DNA from: Steinernema hermaphroditum
Lineage: Eukaryota; Nematoda; Chromadorea; Rhabditida; Steinernematidae
Length of the DNA stretch: 64,000 nt
Direction: 5' to 3'
Assembly (NCBI GenBank): GCA_030435675.1
Contig: CM059624.1
Coordinates: 12,176,769-12,240,768 of the forward strand
Below are positions 47,581 to 60,700 of this stretch, in pieces. The notes below the pieces were generated by a model. It had not been told where the DNA came from. It saw only the letters and a list, made by a program, of their open reading frames with translations, and made no database searches. Position 1 is the first letter of the stretch; each line of letters begins with the position of its first letter. The position numbers and the translations under genes are program-made.

Positions 47581-49574
47581 ACCCCTTGAAATTAAAATAC
47601 CATCATCAGATACTGCTCGATCATATCCACCATCAAGTTGTATAATACAATGCTCGAAGTTTCCAAAATAATGCTGTCATCCACTCTGTCTGTGAAGAGA
47701 ATTTAGCTCTTCCTGAGCATTACTGATGAAAACAAACGTGAAGCTAGACTAGCCATAAAAAATCAGCAATCCACATAACATCTTTTCCAAAGATCACTTT
47801 TTACAATCGTCCATTGCCTTCTAATTCGTTGTTTGATCAATACCGGATTATCAAATTCTGAATAATTTTTGTTTCTTAACCACGTTTTCGTTCATAAAAA
47901 TCCTGTTTTTAATTGCACAGAACTTTCCTGTCACCCTGCATGACATCACTCGTGAGCTATAACTCAAGCTTAAACATACGAAAAGTGTACTTGTTCTTTC
48001 TGAACCTATTTGCGTAGTTTATTACTAACGTTTACTAACTCGGTTTAATGAAATTTTTGAAGAACTTCTCTCGCTGCACCTGTACAGAGCTTTTAGTTCT
48101 TCACTCTTCCCCCGCAATGATGAAATGACACGTCATGTCAGACCATTCCAAAAAATTCGCATCCACCATAACATCCTTTCCACCAGAAATCGCACTTTTC
48201 TCCCTCCATAGTTCTCGATTCAAAACAAACCCTCATCAGTGTTGTCGCCGTTTCGCACACCGAGTACGATTAATTAAATTCATTTGCCGACTTCCCACGA
48301 CCAACGCCGCCGCCCAAACTCCCAAAGGACACCAGTTCGCCTGTGCTTCAATCCCAGCTGCATCGATTCACTTTTGTCTTTCCGGGCATTTGTGACGGGA
48401 TGCAAAGTTATTGTCCGTGCAGGTCGCCGAAAGCGCCCTTTTACGGGAAGAGAAAGAAGCAATTAGTCCGCGGCGGGTGCCAAGGCTTTGCCTAATATAA
48501 GTGCGGACCCGACTTCTTCTTATTTGCCGCCAATATTGGTTTTCTGCCCTCCTTTCACTTCTTAGAAGAAGAGGAGGAGGGGAGCCAGTTTCGATTAATC
48601 CCATTAAACAAGAGGCCGGTTCCAAGGCAAAGAAGCTCGTTTGGTCTTAAGATGTGCCAACCATCTCGCACCCCACAATTTTTCGGCGGCAAGAAGATGG
48701 GGCGATATTTCTTGCCCCGGCTGCAGCCTCTGCGGAATGTTAAACACGTGTTTATACGCCCGCATCTCTTTTTTGGTGTTTCTGACGGCTGCCAATTACA
48801 TGAGCTTTCGTAGTGGTTGGAGCCTAGCGAGTGCAGTTTCAAAGATGACCGAGTTCGTGCAGTTTGTTGCGAATAAGTGAATTCCCATTTCTTTCACATG
48901 ACTAAACGGATTAATTGATTTATTGATCATTAAGTGTTATGCAGTTTCTGTACTACGGTTGGTTCTTAAAAGTAACGAATTTTTGCGAAATGTCTACGAG
49001 GAGCGCATAGTATTGATCCCAGTGCAGGTACGCGCGGAGCAACGGTAAGAGTTTTCATGAAATGCTGCAGATATAAAACTTTTTCCGATATAAAACATAA
49101 GTATCATACATACCAAAACATTCCTCCAAATGGAATCTGAGTGTTCATCATCTCCTGTAGTGTCAAATCCATGATTCTTGACATATTGTACTGGACCATC
49201 GAGGCTTCATTAACGATAAAAAAAGTTTCTCTTAATTTTCGGGCATTAGGACTATTTGTTGATTGAGATTGTTGAAGTGGAGCTATCGTTAATTGCTAAA
49301 GACAGTCCATAGGCGAAGTGGAGTGTTTCACTGAATTTTTGCAGATTGACGGCTATACCTATGCTAAGCCATCGTTTTAAATTTAAATCCGTAGCCCACA
49401 ATTAACTTACACAACGTTTTGTAAATATAGGTCTTCCCAAACCCACCTATGTAGTATCAGGCGAGCCTGGTGCTGTTGGAATCAAGAAGTTTGTTCAGAA
49501 TTTCATTGATAACCTACTTGGAATATTCAATTTTTGAAACAGACATTTATTAAGCCGGCACCATTTTCCATATT

Positions 49575-50205
49575 TTATTGGGTTGGTATGCTGGTTCAGC
49601 AACTGGTTAGATCTGTAGACGCTATTTGTAGATGCTGACTATGCGAGCAAACACGAAGATAAGGATCATGGATTTTCGTTACCAAGTTTGAACGCTAATC
49701 TTCTGGACTATATCAATCATTTCTACCAATCTCAGCAGACTAGTGCACTCACAGACTCACAGCGTTTCTATAGTTTCTACTAAAAACTGCAGTTTTTTTT
49801 AAATGTTTGTTCGCTAGATTTCTATTCAATTTTTGAAAAGTGCCCGCCTCCTTGACGGAAGGCAACGATTGTAGCTTGTTTCTCAGTTTGTGTTCCTATA
49901 GTGAATGGCTGACTAGTTCCATAGAGTTTAAGTAAATTTCGTTTCTCATATGTTCCCCCGAGTTGCGCGACTTTATCAACTGATTTATTGCTTATTCCTT
50001 TCCTTATGTTATTAGATTGGTGTGCCTATAAATCGCAACTGGCTATTTACATTTGTAGACTCGGTTTCTAGATGCTCACTATGTGAGAAAACACGAAGTT
50101 TCATGAATTTTTGCTACCGAGTTTGAAAACTAGTCCTCTAGACTGCATCAATCATTTCTACTAATCTCAGCATACTAGTGCGCTTACAGCCGTTTCGATG
50201 GCCAA
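49575..50205. repeat. diverged direct duplication, ~435-bp offset
   Basis: The block around 49610-49770 (TGTAGATGCTGACTATG, AAACACGAAG, CAATCATTTCTACCAATCTC AGCA, ACTAGTGC) recurs at about 50055-50190 as TCTAGATGCTCACTATG, AAACACGAAG, CAATCATTTCTACTAATCTC AGCA, ACTAGTGC. Non-coding. Confidence 0.75.
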
Positions 50206-50989
50206 TAAGACGGGGCTTTGATGCATTAGCCAAGGAAATATTGTTTTTTGGTTCCTTCTAAACTCGCTAGCTCACAAACATACTACTTATTTGATAAAAT
50301 GGCGTTAATCGGTTTATCGGCCAATCTTTCTCTCTTTCATTGCATTAGATTGGAAAGGTAAGGTTTTTAATTCGATGTTTCTCATTTTTGCATAGAACGA
50401 AGGATATCCACGATAGCTGAGTGTGATGATTTACACAGAATGTATTCAGACTGGTATTTATAAAAAGCGACGTTAGCACGCGAGAGATAATTATAGAAGA
50501 TGGAGTCAGATTGTCGATACGTTTGTAAGTATTTTTGTAGTCAGTGTCCAACCATCTTTTGTTCGTTGCTTGCCTTAGGGATGAACCTGGTTCGGGTTTG
50601 CGACATTTCTCTGCCGCTTTTCCAAAAAAAATGAAACTCATTAAATGATTAAATCGTCTAAATACCTATATCCACTTCTGCGTCCTGCAGTAAACCATAT
50701 CGTTATATCTGGTCGTGCATATCGAGAAAAGAAAAAAGAATGAGGAAGGAACGCTGGGCACAATTATTAGTTTTTCAAAAAAGCCGCATCCCCTAAGACG
50801 CTATCAATCAATGTCGTGCTTCTTCTCTGTATGAAGGCTATTAGTGATTTATGATGTATTAGTGCACGCAGTCTCAGCACATTTTTAAAACATTCGTAAC
50901 ACTCTTGTGTACTCTTTTGTGGGGTGGGCTTTATTTGCCAGGATTGGCAGCGATTAAGAAATTTCACTAAAAAAATCAATTTGCCTGAA

Positions 50990-51215
50990 TTACGTGTAGT
51001 TGGTCTCACGGCAACCCTGGGTACGATCCGGCTTCCAGAGGGAATTAGGACACCCGAATGCCGTAGTCCCACCGCCAATGATAACAATATGTCCGACGCC
51101 AGGCATCCGGTTGTGTGCGAAGTCGCCCTACGTTCTGCGGAGCTCCAAAGGCGCAACTTCCTGGCCAAAAACCGCATCTTAGATCCAGGTACAAGCGCAG
51201 AAGCCGGCACTGTGC
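50990..51215 (-). repeat. dispersed repeat family B copy, reverse orientation
   Basis: On + it reads CCGGCTTCCAGAGGGAATTA GGACACCCGAATGCCGTAGT CCCACC, then ATATGTCCGACGCCAGGCAT CCGGTTG. This is the reverse complement of the tail and middle modules at 27.6 and 47.5 kb. Confidence 0.7.
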
Positions 51216-52369
51216 CCCAAACCGTCCATAGAAGGTGAAGGTCGTCAAGTGCGTCAGCAGCAAGCGGTAATCAGAAGTTAATCATTAAACGAATGAATTT
51301 TCACGATATTATATGCCCTGATCATCAATGTTCGTTTTGTCGATAACTGCGCACCTTTTTGCTTCGTCATGGAACTGAGACGGTTTCTTCATCATAGAGA
51401 CTAGCTAAAACTTTCGTTCATAAATGCAGGTTCTTCTAGAGGAAGACCTTGCTACTCAGCGTCGTATGAGATATTCGTATGCATTTTTGCAGAAAGCAGA
51501 GCAGTTTCTTGACCACTACCTACCACTGACTTATTGGCATTCGCTTGATTTTTGTGGGCGTCGTGGTGTCAGTTTTAACTTCTATTGTTGAATTGTGTTT
51601 GCGCAGAAACGGTGAACTGGAATCTATGTAGACGTTCCCATTTTCCAATCAAAACACTCCTCGCAACTCTTAGTTGAAAGCATGAAAGCCAGTTTCTCGG
51701 AAAACATTCCACACCACTTACAACCTTTGGCCGATGTTCACTGTCTGCCGCCGAAACGTTGTTTACCAACCTTTCCGAAATTCGACATGACGAATTCGAT
51801 TTACGCCGTCTCATATGCATACTTGATTTGTTCGTTTTTCATGGAACATGTAACCCTAGCCATGGAACCCAAACACGCCGCGTTGTATTGCCTCAGCCAG
51901 TTCTAACAAACAGCGGCCTTCCATCCAGAGATCGCACTCTTCCGCTAATTCGAATTCACCACGATCCAACGGCAAAATATAATTAATTGTTTTTGCGCTC
52001 GTGCGCCGCGTAGTTCAACTTCCTTCAACGCATTTTTTTGTCGTCATAGCATTGCGTAAATGAAGTGTCTGGGGAGACTGAACTTGGATGTTGTGACTTA
52101 GTACTGTCTGACCAAGAATACAATGCAAGAATACAACGTTCTGTCCGCGTTTATTTGGTTCAGTCTAGTGTCCAGTAAGAGAATATGTTTTGTTGTATTT
52201 TTGGTGGGGTTGAGTGGGGACCTAGATTGCCTCACTTTGGCACATTTCTATCGTAGTTTTTGTCGTTTGCCGTTGGTCTTCTGTGGAATGTAGAACGCAC
52301 ATGGTATTTTTTTTTGTTAAAGGTACGTTGTAAAGGTTACGGTTTTATAAATGGTATTTAAAAGTTACT

Positions 52370-52555
52370 TTAATTCAAGAATCAAAGGCATTACGCCTTG
52401 TTTCATACCGAAAAATAGACAAAACAGAGGATGTCTCTTTGGAGCCGACTTCATTCCTTGCGCAGCTGTGAGGTCCAACCGGTGGGTGACGCCGCTTCAC
52501 AGGATATCTGAGAATCGGGGCATGCGGCACGCCAGTCCTTTACAACGGCTATGGT
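52370..52555 (+). repeat. dispersed repeat family B, head-only copy
   Basis: It has TCAAAGGCATTACGCCTTG, TACCGAAAAATAGACAAAAC AGAGGATGTC and GAGGTCCAACCGGTGGGTGA , matching the first half of the 47.2-kb copy. The GACGTCGGACAT and tail modules are missing. Confidence 0.7.
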
Positions 52556-55099
52556 TCTGAACAGCTCGATTTAAAAAGCGGTGATGTTGCTGGTAAACTA
52601 ACGGATGGCTTGAAACGGAAAGCAAACTAGCGGATGTTCATTGTTATTCAGCACACGCGTCTTCATTTCTGAGCCATTATACGATGAAACACAATTTCGT
52701 TGGATAGACTAGTCTTGTCGATTTTTATTGGAGCCTTGTCGTACATTGTGTGTACTATAATTTAACGAAAGCTGCCGTGAACAGAAACGTTGCTTATTTT
52801 TGAGAGAAACGGCTCCGTTCCGTTGTTTTCCTCATCAATAATACGATTTTTATTGATTATCTGTTGTGTGCTGTTTTGCTGTACATTTTTGCTTTGTGCT
52901 GTACATTTGGTGCTGTCAACAACAACATTTTAAGCACGATTCATAATCGAAGCCAGCCTCATTCAGTAGTTCAGGTTTTGCTAGTTTTCATCTGATTCGG
53001 TTAATGCCCCAGCGGATATCAGACATCGACACATCTCTCGCTGCATCAGCCTCAAAAAGAGACTTTAATGACTATTGAGTATCTTATCTATGCTGCTGCT
53101 TCTCAAGATAAATATTGGTCAGATGCTCTCAAAAATAGCACATGTTCATAATTGTTAACAGCATAGCATAGTGTATTTGAGTTCCTTTCATGGAATGGAT
53201 GATGCCTGTTTCCGTTTCTCTTTTTTCGGTGCAGGGCGTCGGAGTAGACGAACCCATGTGGCGGTACAGCGTGGTGGCGATACATAGTGGGAGTATTCGT
53301 ATGGTCTTTTATTTCCGGAGTAAGGCCATCTTTTGCACACATTCTGCTTTCGAGTTGCACAACACAGAATACTTTTGAGGTTGATCTCAAATGAAGTTAA
53401 TTTTTGAATTGATGGGTTTTCGTTAATTTTTGGCACCTCTTGTTGGCTTCAATTTTGAATCTTTTGATGTTTCCCTTCATTTTTGGTTGTTTTTCTCGTA
53501 ATATCCAATCGTATACCGCTAGCTTGTGATTAAACTAAAATTGGTGGCGGTACAGTAAGCTAAGGTAGCTTTTGATACGATTTGAATTTGATGCGCAAAA
53601 AGATGAATCTGCTATTCATGAACTAAGTGAAACGGAGACAGTGAAACCACTTGCTTACAAAGACCTCAGTTCTATAGTGTTGCTTCTGATGATGCACCAC
53701 AGAACAGATAACGGAAGTATGTTTTAAAATAATCCAACTCAATCTAGTGTTCCATTTTTGCATCCCAATGATGTAATTCGAAAGTGCTCAGCAATTCATT
53801 AACAAAGATCATAAAATTCGATATGATATGTATCAGAAATCGTTGTATTGAAACGATCATCCTGTCCTTCCCACTAAATCGTTCCAATGGACTTTGTAGA
53901 TTCAGTCCGTTCCACCTGAACCAAGCTAAAATAGAGATGAGGAACCTGTTTTGTGCCGTAAAGGCTCCTTATTTCCGGACTGTCCAGGTGAAATAGTCGA
54001 ATGTCATTTCGACGACAGTCTTCATCTTCTCGGCACAGCATTTCTTCCCTGTTTGGAAGTTCCGTACGTTTGCCTCCTAGAATTGAATCATTCATGGGCG
54101 TACCACGCGGACGGAACTTCCTCATCCGAAAAGCTACTTGAAATTCGGCTCATCGCGCGCTCCTCGAAGTGTCGTTTATTTTATTTGCCCTCCGTCACAG
54201 ACGCATCCGGAGCGGAACGCCTAGCGCCGCGGCCTTCAATAATTGTCCATTATGCGAATTGAACCGCGTGTGGCGAACGAAGACAGTGAAATTAATGTTT
54301 GTTTTCGTGCTGCTTGAGCCCATGTGACACTGCCGTTCCATAGAGCGCCAAAAAATGGACGAACAATTCCGAGCGGCTTTTCAGAGAACAGACGTGCCCG
54401 CTTGTTGATTAGTGGAGGCATTAATCAAATTGACATATTGCTTTCGGAAACGAATCTAACGGTTATTCGATATGAAAAATTTTATTATGCGCTGAACGCT
54501 CAGGTGTTCCGGCTAAGTGTTCATTCCGAAGCGCCTATGCCTTGGCTAGAGCTGATCTCTGATGGTCGATAAGAGAAGGATGTCCGGTGTGGTCGTAGCC
54601 GGTGACTTCCGACTTTTCCTCTCTGACACTCCGGAAATCAGAATCCGCTGAGGCCAGCTATCGATTCCTGAATCTTGTGGTTATGGTCGGTTAGTACGAT
54701 TATCATTTGTAGTAGTTGATTCGGATTCCCGTGGCAGAGAGCCTTAAGGTGGATCTCCAAATTGTGCGATTCAAGCACGACGCGTCCTCAAAGATGGAAC
54801 CTAGAAGTGCTCCGATAATCCTCTACTAATTTTACCCTGAAGCCGGCACATTGTGCTTATAATCGGTTTCAATACGTACTTCCCAGGCTCACTGTCTTTT
54901 TTTTGAGCACGCTTAAAGTTTAACGTGATCTGAACGACTGTCCGCTGAACGAAAGAGGGATCCCGTGCAAGAAGCACTTTGCCTTTTAACTGATTCATAT
55001 TTCTTCATCCTATTTCAAAAAACCTTTCCATCTTTGATAGCAATGCGTATAAGAACGTCTCCTACAGTTTTTATTTATTTTTGCAAAGCTTGTCTGCAC

Positions 55100-55330
55100 C
55101 TTCACTTGTGCCCCCAGCGATCGGTCGGGTCGTCCACTCGCTCTCTCTCTCTGAGGCTGTCTGAGCCGACTGAGTGGAGTGAGCGGTCGTTCTCGGCCGT
55201 CGTTGTTGGCTCAAGGATCGCCCCGGCTCCCAGAAGGCCTGGAACACCGGGGAGCCGCAGTTTCATCGTCTTACCAAGAAGCCCGTCACTGCCGCCCGAC
55301 TCTACCCGCGCCTCCACTCAAGTCGAAAGA
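55100..55330 (+). repeat. dispersed repeat family A copy
   Basis: GAGTGAGCGGTCGTTCTCGG is followed by GGATCGCCCCGGCTCCCAGA AGGCCTGGAACACCGGGGAG . A (CT)n run precedes it. This is among the most complete and GC-rich copies. Confidence 0.7.
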
Positions 55331-57714
55331 ATTTTTTAAATCGTGTAAATCGTTTTGCAACGCTGTCCTTAAGCCACTGGAATTGTCCTTGAGGAATGGC
55401 GTTAGAGTTTAATTTTTGAGCTCAATATTCCGGGGCTCAATATTCGCATCACCGCTATTGGTCGGTTCGGTGGGTTCAAGGGGGGGTAAAAGATTCTTGA
55501 CCAGGTGAACGGAACTACGGAAACATTTTGTGATGTGGTTTGGTAAGAAACTATTTCCAACACAAAAGCAACGTTGGTACTACGATTCTCCGGAGTGTGC
55601 GGTGCTTTGCACCCTTCAGGAGCTAAGTGAGCTCGCATATAGCTTAAAGGTGCTCAAAGGTGTCTAAGTTTCCAGCTTTTAGGTTTTTTTTTCAGTTTTT
55701 TCTCAGTTGTTTTTGCCTTTGGCCCGCTTTCTTATAAAGTCAGATTATGTTTGATGCTTATCTGATCGTTTCTAATTAAGCTAAAACTCTGCTAAATCGT
55801 TAATTATACATTTTTGAAGGCAGAGACCACACTCCAGTCTAACATTGTTAGGCGCATTTCCGCAGTTGACACCACAGAGCACATTGTCGGTTGCTTATCC
55901 ATTGCTTCTCCTTATCCATTCACCACGCTGCTTCCATGTTCATGTCATCGTAAATTTAGGCTAACTCCGTTTACAATTATGAAAATCAGATTCGAAAAGG
56001 ACTGTTTCAGCATATATTAATTTTTTTTTGCCAGTTTACCCACTTCGAAATTCTGCGATTTTGACGAATGGCTCATTAATGTCTCATAAGTTCTTATTTT
56101 GGCGGGTCCTTCTCCAATACCAAGGGGAGTGATGGAACAAGCAACAGACGATTTAAACACTAGTATCAACAAGCAAATTCTCTATAACATTTAACAATAT
56201 GCACCCAGACTGCATTGTGATTAATCAGATTAATGTTGTAGACTTGAGGTCCTTATATGTAGCGGGTCTCCTACATCATAACTACCTTGCTTTTTATTAA
56301 CTACATTGGAAATGTGAGACGGTTCCGATTGGCGTCAATAGCATAAAAACATAACCTAATTGTATGCACTTGTACCCAGCCCCTCCACAACTTCGGCGGC
56401 GCCTTTTAGATTTGTCACGAAGTTCATTAATGGTATGGCGTCATCCACTTCCGAGTCGGCCAGCCGCTCAGCGCATAAAACATCATTTCAATATCCGCTG
56501 TCAATCAAACGTGACACGGCTATCAAACTTTTAATGCATGTTTTCATTTCTGTGTTCGTCAAACGTACTTTTAGGAAACGGCGTTCTTGTCCTCATCGGA
56601 TCGATACTGACTTAATGTAAAGATCTCAGTCCCTGCTCGTTAATCGCGGCTTTTTAGTTGCGTGCTGCATTCGTAAGCGCTTTAATGTGATGGACGTTTA
56701 TTGCCTTGCGGAATATCCGCAGATTATGACAAATGGTGTCCCGGTGCTGGGATGGGCGACTTCTGTTCACACTAGAGTCACCAGCTCACGTGCTGTCAGA
56801 GTGCGTTTGTTTTGTAGTTCTGTAAAAGGAGTATTGCCGTTTGCAGAATTACTTATGTCATACTTAGGTACTTGATCGGACTGCTTGGAACAGCGATTTC
56901 TCTTGGGCCGCAGTAGGTATTAAATGAACAATCGCGCTTCGCCGCATGAAATCTAACTGCGTAAATATCACCTCAGTTTTCCCAACAAATTTGGTTTTAA
57001 TTTTTCTGTATCGCTTGGAGAGTGTTTGAGTATGCGGGTTTTTGTTGTTGCTCATGCAGCTAATCTATAGGTCAAATATGACTGCAGTATCCCAACATTA
57101 AGTTCAAAGGATCTTCGAGTCAATGGATAAAATAACATTTTAACACAACATCAAACACATTTTCACATTTAAACTTTTAATGTTTGCATTTTTGGCTGAC
57201 TTTTCTTGGTTCTAACGCATTTGTTCCGTCCTATCGTTGAACTGTCGCCAATAGAACCATGAGAAACTGCAGTGACGATGAACCGCTATATTATTAACTC
57301 TCTTTCTCCTCTTTGTTTATTACAAAAATAAGCACATTGTTTCAGTTGTTCGGAATGATTAATTTTTGGAACACAATGCATTGTCCATTTTAGACTTCGG
57401 ATTAATCTCAAGATCTAAATAATGATTAATGGACTCCCAACTGCTCTGATACTACTTGGTAAAGATCTGCTATAATTAACAGGAACAGCCTTTTATTTCA
57501 TCAAACATTGAACATGATGAATACTAGCGTTTTATTTGCTAATTTTTGTCGAAGCAATTGATGCGTTTATACCGCTGATGTGGTGACTTCTCGTAGTGGA
57601 AAATGCTGCATGAATTTATTTATATGTTTTAGCTACTCCGTTAAGCATTTTGCTTCACGAACAATCCGGCTACTTTAACTGTTATTTTCTGTACGTGGCT
57701 CTAAATGAAACTTT

Positions 57715-57960
57715 TATTTTTGCAACTTGTCGGTGACGATCGGTCGTACGTTCGGTCTCTCAGAAATGAGTTGAGTGGGCGGTCGTTCTTGGCACAATGA
57801 TCGCCCGGCTCCCAATAGTCCTGGACCAGCCATAGTCCTGGACCTAAGCCATAGTTCTCGCTAAGAAGGTGATGACCACCACACGACCACGCCGCCACGA
57901 CAAGCCGAAGTGCCGCTCCGATGATCGAGTTCCATTCGCCTCTCCGATGCTAAAATCTTC
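57715..57960 (+). repeat. dispersed repeat family A copy with internal duplication
   Basis: CTCTCAGAAATGAGTTGAGT GGGCGGTCGTTCTTGG leads to GATCGCCCGGCTCCCAATAG TCCTGGACCAGCCATAGTCC TGGACC. The CATAGTCCTGGACC segment is doubled. It ends in a tail containing AAGCCGAAGTGCCGCTCCGA TGATCG. Confidence 0.7.
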
Positions 57961-59055
57961 CAAGTTCAGTCTTATTTATAAATGAACGGCTAAGGTTTGC
58001 GCTAATGAGGAAGGGAACTGGGTTTGCACCTTAACAAGATAGTCTTCGCGTGTAGCATGTTGCTCTATGAACATAACCACCCAGTCTTTTGTGTGTTTGT
58101 TGCGCAACCTGCTGTCTCTCATTCGTCTTCGTTTCAGCAAATTTTTGTCATGATCGTCTTTGTGTCGATTTTTGCTTCAGTTCGATTGCTGCATTGTGCT
58201 TTCCCACTATCCTATCCACTAGCGTTTGCTGTACCCATTCAATTTGACCGTCTTTTCGCACAAATCATGTTCTTAACAGTGAGATCATCACTTCTCACTA
58301 TTCGCTTAAAGAGGCACCCACTTAACTGGCCGTGTTTCCTGGAAAGTACCGTAATCTGTGCGTATCAATCTATCCTGTACGCACAACCCGTTATTTGGCT
58401 CCTCTCATCCATCCAACATCAAAATATTTTTGGGAACAGCATAAATGTGTGTTCCTTATGTCTCACAAGCTCGGTAATATATTCAATATACTTTGATATG
58501 CACTAGTGTTTATAACTTTTGGTTGAACTTCCTGTTGATATTATCAGTTGCCTTTACTTCCTCCTCAACCTAACTGTTTACAGCATACTATAGTACAAGT
58601 GACCATAGGTGAGCGCTAAAACAAACAAACTTCGGGATTTGTTATATTTCACTCGCGTCATTTAAATATGTAGCATTCTGATAATTCATCAGTTGTTTTC
58701 ATGGGGTCTTCCACTCCCTCGTGGCCTCTTGTTTGCTAGTTTTTAGGCATTAGCCGTTCATTCTTTCCGCTGTCATTTGCCGAGCTCCTTGGTCTACTGC
58801 TTCCCATTTTTTGACGTTCTTGTACATACACTCCGTTGACGTTTCATCGCGCAAACGCGCTTACATTAAACAAATAAAAGTCCTGGAGTACAATTTCACT
58901 TTTTGTTTGCAGAACTATGGCCTTCCCACGTCGCCTTAATGGCCTGCTGCGGGATGAATCGGCTGTGCACCCGTAAACGGCCGTTCCTGTGCGAACTCTG
59001 TGCGTTTTTGTCCAAAGAGCTTCCGTGACCAACTCCGCTCACACTCAACCTCGTC

Positions 59056-59128
59056 ATGTCGGCCGCCGTGCGTGCGGGCGCCGTTGGGTTCGGCGGCAAG
59101 TCCAAGCTCACTCTCTACTCGTCCGTTC
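59056..59128 (+). CDS. likely first coding exon of an unidentified gene
   Basis: ATG at 59056 opens MSAAVRAGAVGFGGKSKLTL YSSV with a clean donor GTAAGTC at 59129, leaving one base in the last codon. The exon is GC-rich like other coding exons here and sits 3' of a GC-rich block (58900-59050), as a first exon behind a promoter would. I do not recognise the protein, and no matching second exon was found in the remaining 4.9 kb, so the rest probably lies beyond the window. A minus-strand frame overlaps it but lacks splice support. Confidence 0.4.
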
Positions 59129-59194
59129 GTAAGTCTTTTGTTTTCTTCAGCAATGCGGAACTTTCCTAATTATTTAAAGCGTTTGTCTGGGGGC

Positions 59195-59530
59195 GTGCAG
59201 AAAGGACATGTTTTGGAGACACGGAACGGAACATTTTTGCTAGTTCTAGGTGCTCATCATGTACACTCTTATTTATCCGATTTGTGTACAGCGTAATCAG
59301 CGATTACATTCAGCGTGAGGCTGGCCTTGTTTTTACTCACTAAATGTTTGCTTACATTGGTTATGTACATCAATTTTTGCACTTCTTGAAGTAGGACATA
59401 TTTTAGATACACGCTACGGAACATTTTTGCCATTTCTAGGTTGGTACCACGTATATTCCAATTTTTGCTAAGAGTAATGAACGGCAGTGATTCTGTAAAG
59501 GTAACCTTGTTCTTTGCTTCCAAATCTTCT
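59195..59530. repeat. diverged direct duplication, ~190-bp offset
   Basis: AGGACATGTTTTGGAGACAC followed by GGAACATTTTTGCTAGTTCT AGG (about 59203) recurs at about 59394 as AGGACATATTTTAGATACAC and GGAACATTTTTGCCATTTCT AGG. Non-coding. Confidence 0.75.
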
Positions 59531-60384
59531 TAGTGAACTTCTCAATTGTTTTGTAAACCTATTTTTCTACTATTCACACAATATTTGTCATTCTTTCTGG
59601 CCATTTATTTCCACTTCCGATAAGAAACATGGGTTCCACAAGGGTACATTCCTTCCTTTATCAATGAGCAATGTGCAGATGTTGAAAGGCAACGTTTCAT
59701 CAAAAAATACTAGGATAAACAGTCCTGGAGCCCTTAAAACACCCTTCGAAAGTGCAATAATGGGTGCTATAACAATTCTGACGTTTGAATACTACTTGTG
59801 TACCTCTATTTGTGTTCCCCGACATAAGCCAACGATTACTAAGCACGTACTTGTTCAAGTTATTTACGAAATCCAACGGTGTACATCATCGTTTGTGCTA
59901 TCAATACTCCGATATTTCGAATATTTGTCGATTTTTGGGACAAACAAGCAATAGAACATCATTCTGGTTTACCCCAACAGAAAAATTTCATTTCACTAAA
60001 ACTACTTTTTTCGTATTTAAATTTTTGTGTATATCTGAATGTGGCCTGAAGCGGGTTACACATTGAATGACTACATCTTGTTATTGTTGAATTTGAGGTG
60101 TTCTTTATTTGTCGGTACTCAAGATATATTTTTGAACAAAGCATACAAAAAGGCATAAGTAGCTGTTCGTAGAAATTATATTCCTCGCAACAAACGATTA
60201 CAAGTGGGTGAACATTTTTGTGCAAACTGCGATTGACATAAATGATCCCAATTTTTGGTGGGATGGTGCCAATCAACCGGTGTTGTCCACTAGCTGGCTC
60301 CCTGAACAGGCTACCTTTCCGCCCGCACACAAAGTGCTGTACTCTGCAGACATCTAAAATTTTAATAAATCAACTTTTACATCT

Positions 60385-60700
60385 TTTTCATTTGTGCCGG
60401 ATCGTCGTTCTCTCAGAAATGAGTTAAATGGGCGATCATTCTCATCCGTCGCTGTTAGCCGAATGGTCGCGCCGGCTCCCAAAAGGGCTGGAACACCAGG
60501 GAGTTATAATTTCAACGTTTCCTCACGAAAGTCGTGAGCACTGCCTGACCCCCGCATTGCTTGTTTAAACCGAGGCTTGCTACAACTTCGAAGTCCGCGC
60601 CTGCATAAGCTCCGATGATGGCGACGCCGTGCTTCACCACCTCGACGTTAGGGGATTCAGGTCTTCGCCGCCCGCACAAACTAATGGGATTGTTATGTTG
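60385..60700 (+). repeat. dispersed repeat family A copy
   Basis: CTCTCAGAAATGAGTTAAAT GGGCGATCATTCTC leads to GCGCCGGCTCCCAAAAGGGC TGGAACACCAGGGAGTTATA . The tail has CGCATTGCTTGTTTAAACCG and CTCCGATGATGGCGACGCCG . It is the longest copy seen, about 300 bp, with no inverted terminal repeats found. Confidence 0.7.

Larger units (their letters stand above)
46954..59055. other. 12-kb gene-poor region
   Basis: Beyond the glutamine synthetase promoter I find no supported gene. Contents: repeat-family-B copies (47.2, 51.0 and 52.4 kb), family A copies (55.2 and 57.8 kb), a local duplication (49.6/50.05 kb), and GC-rich islands at about 48.23-48.85 and 53.96-54.24 kb without recognisable domains. 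ATTTTTG heptamers are frequent on +. ORFs such as 58024-58506 and 50345-50641 lack domain likeness and splice context. Confidence 0.4.

Noticed and set aside
47009..47671. 220-codon + frame
   Set aside because: It runs from the glutamine synthetase promoter straight through a family B repeat without any domain; chance plus repeat.
58024..58506. 160-codon hydrophobic frame, serpentine-receptor-like at first glance
   Set aside because: It starts at TTG, has no clear seven-helix spacing, no family motif and no splice sites in phase.
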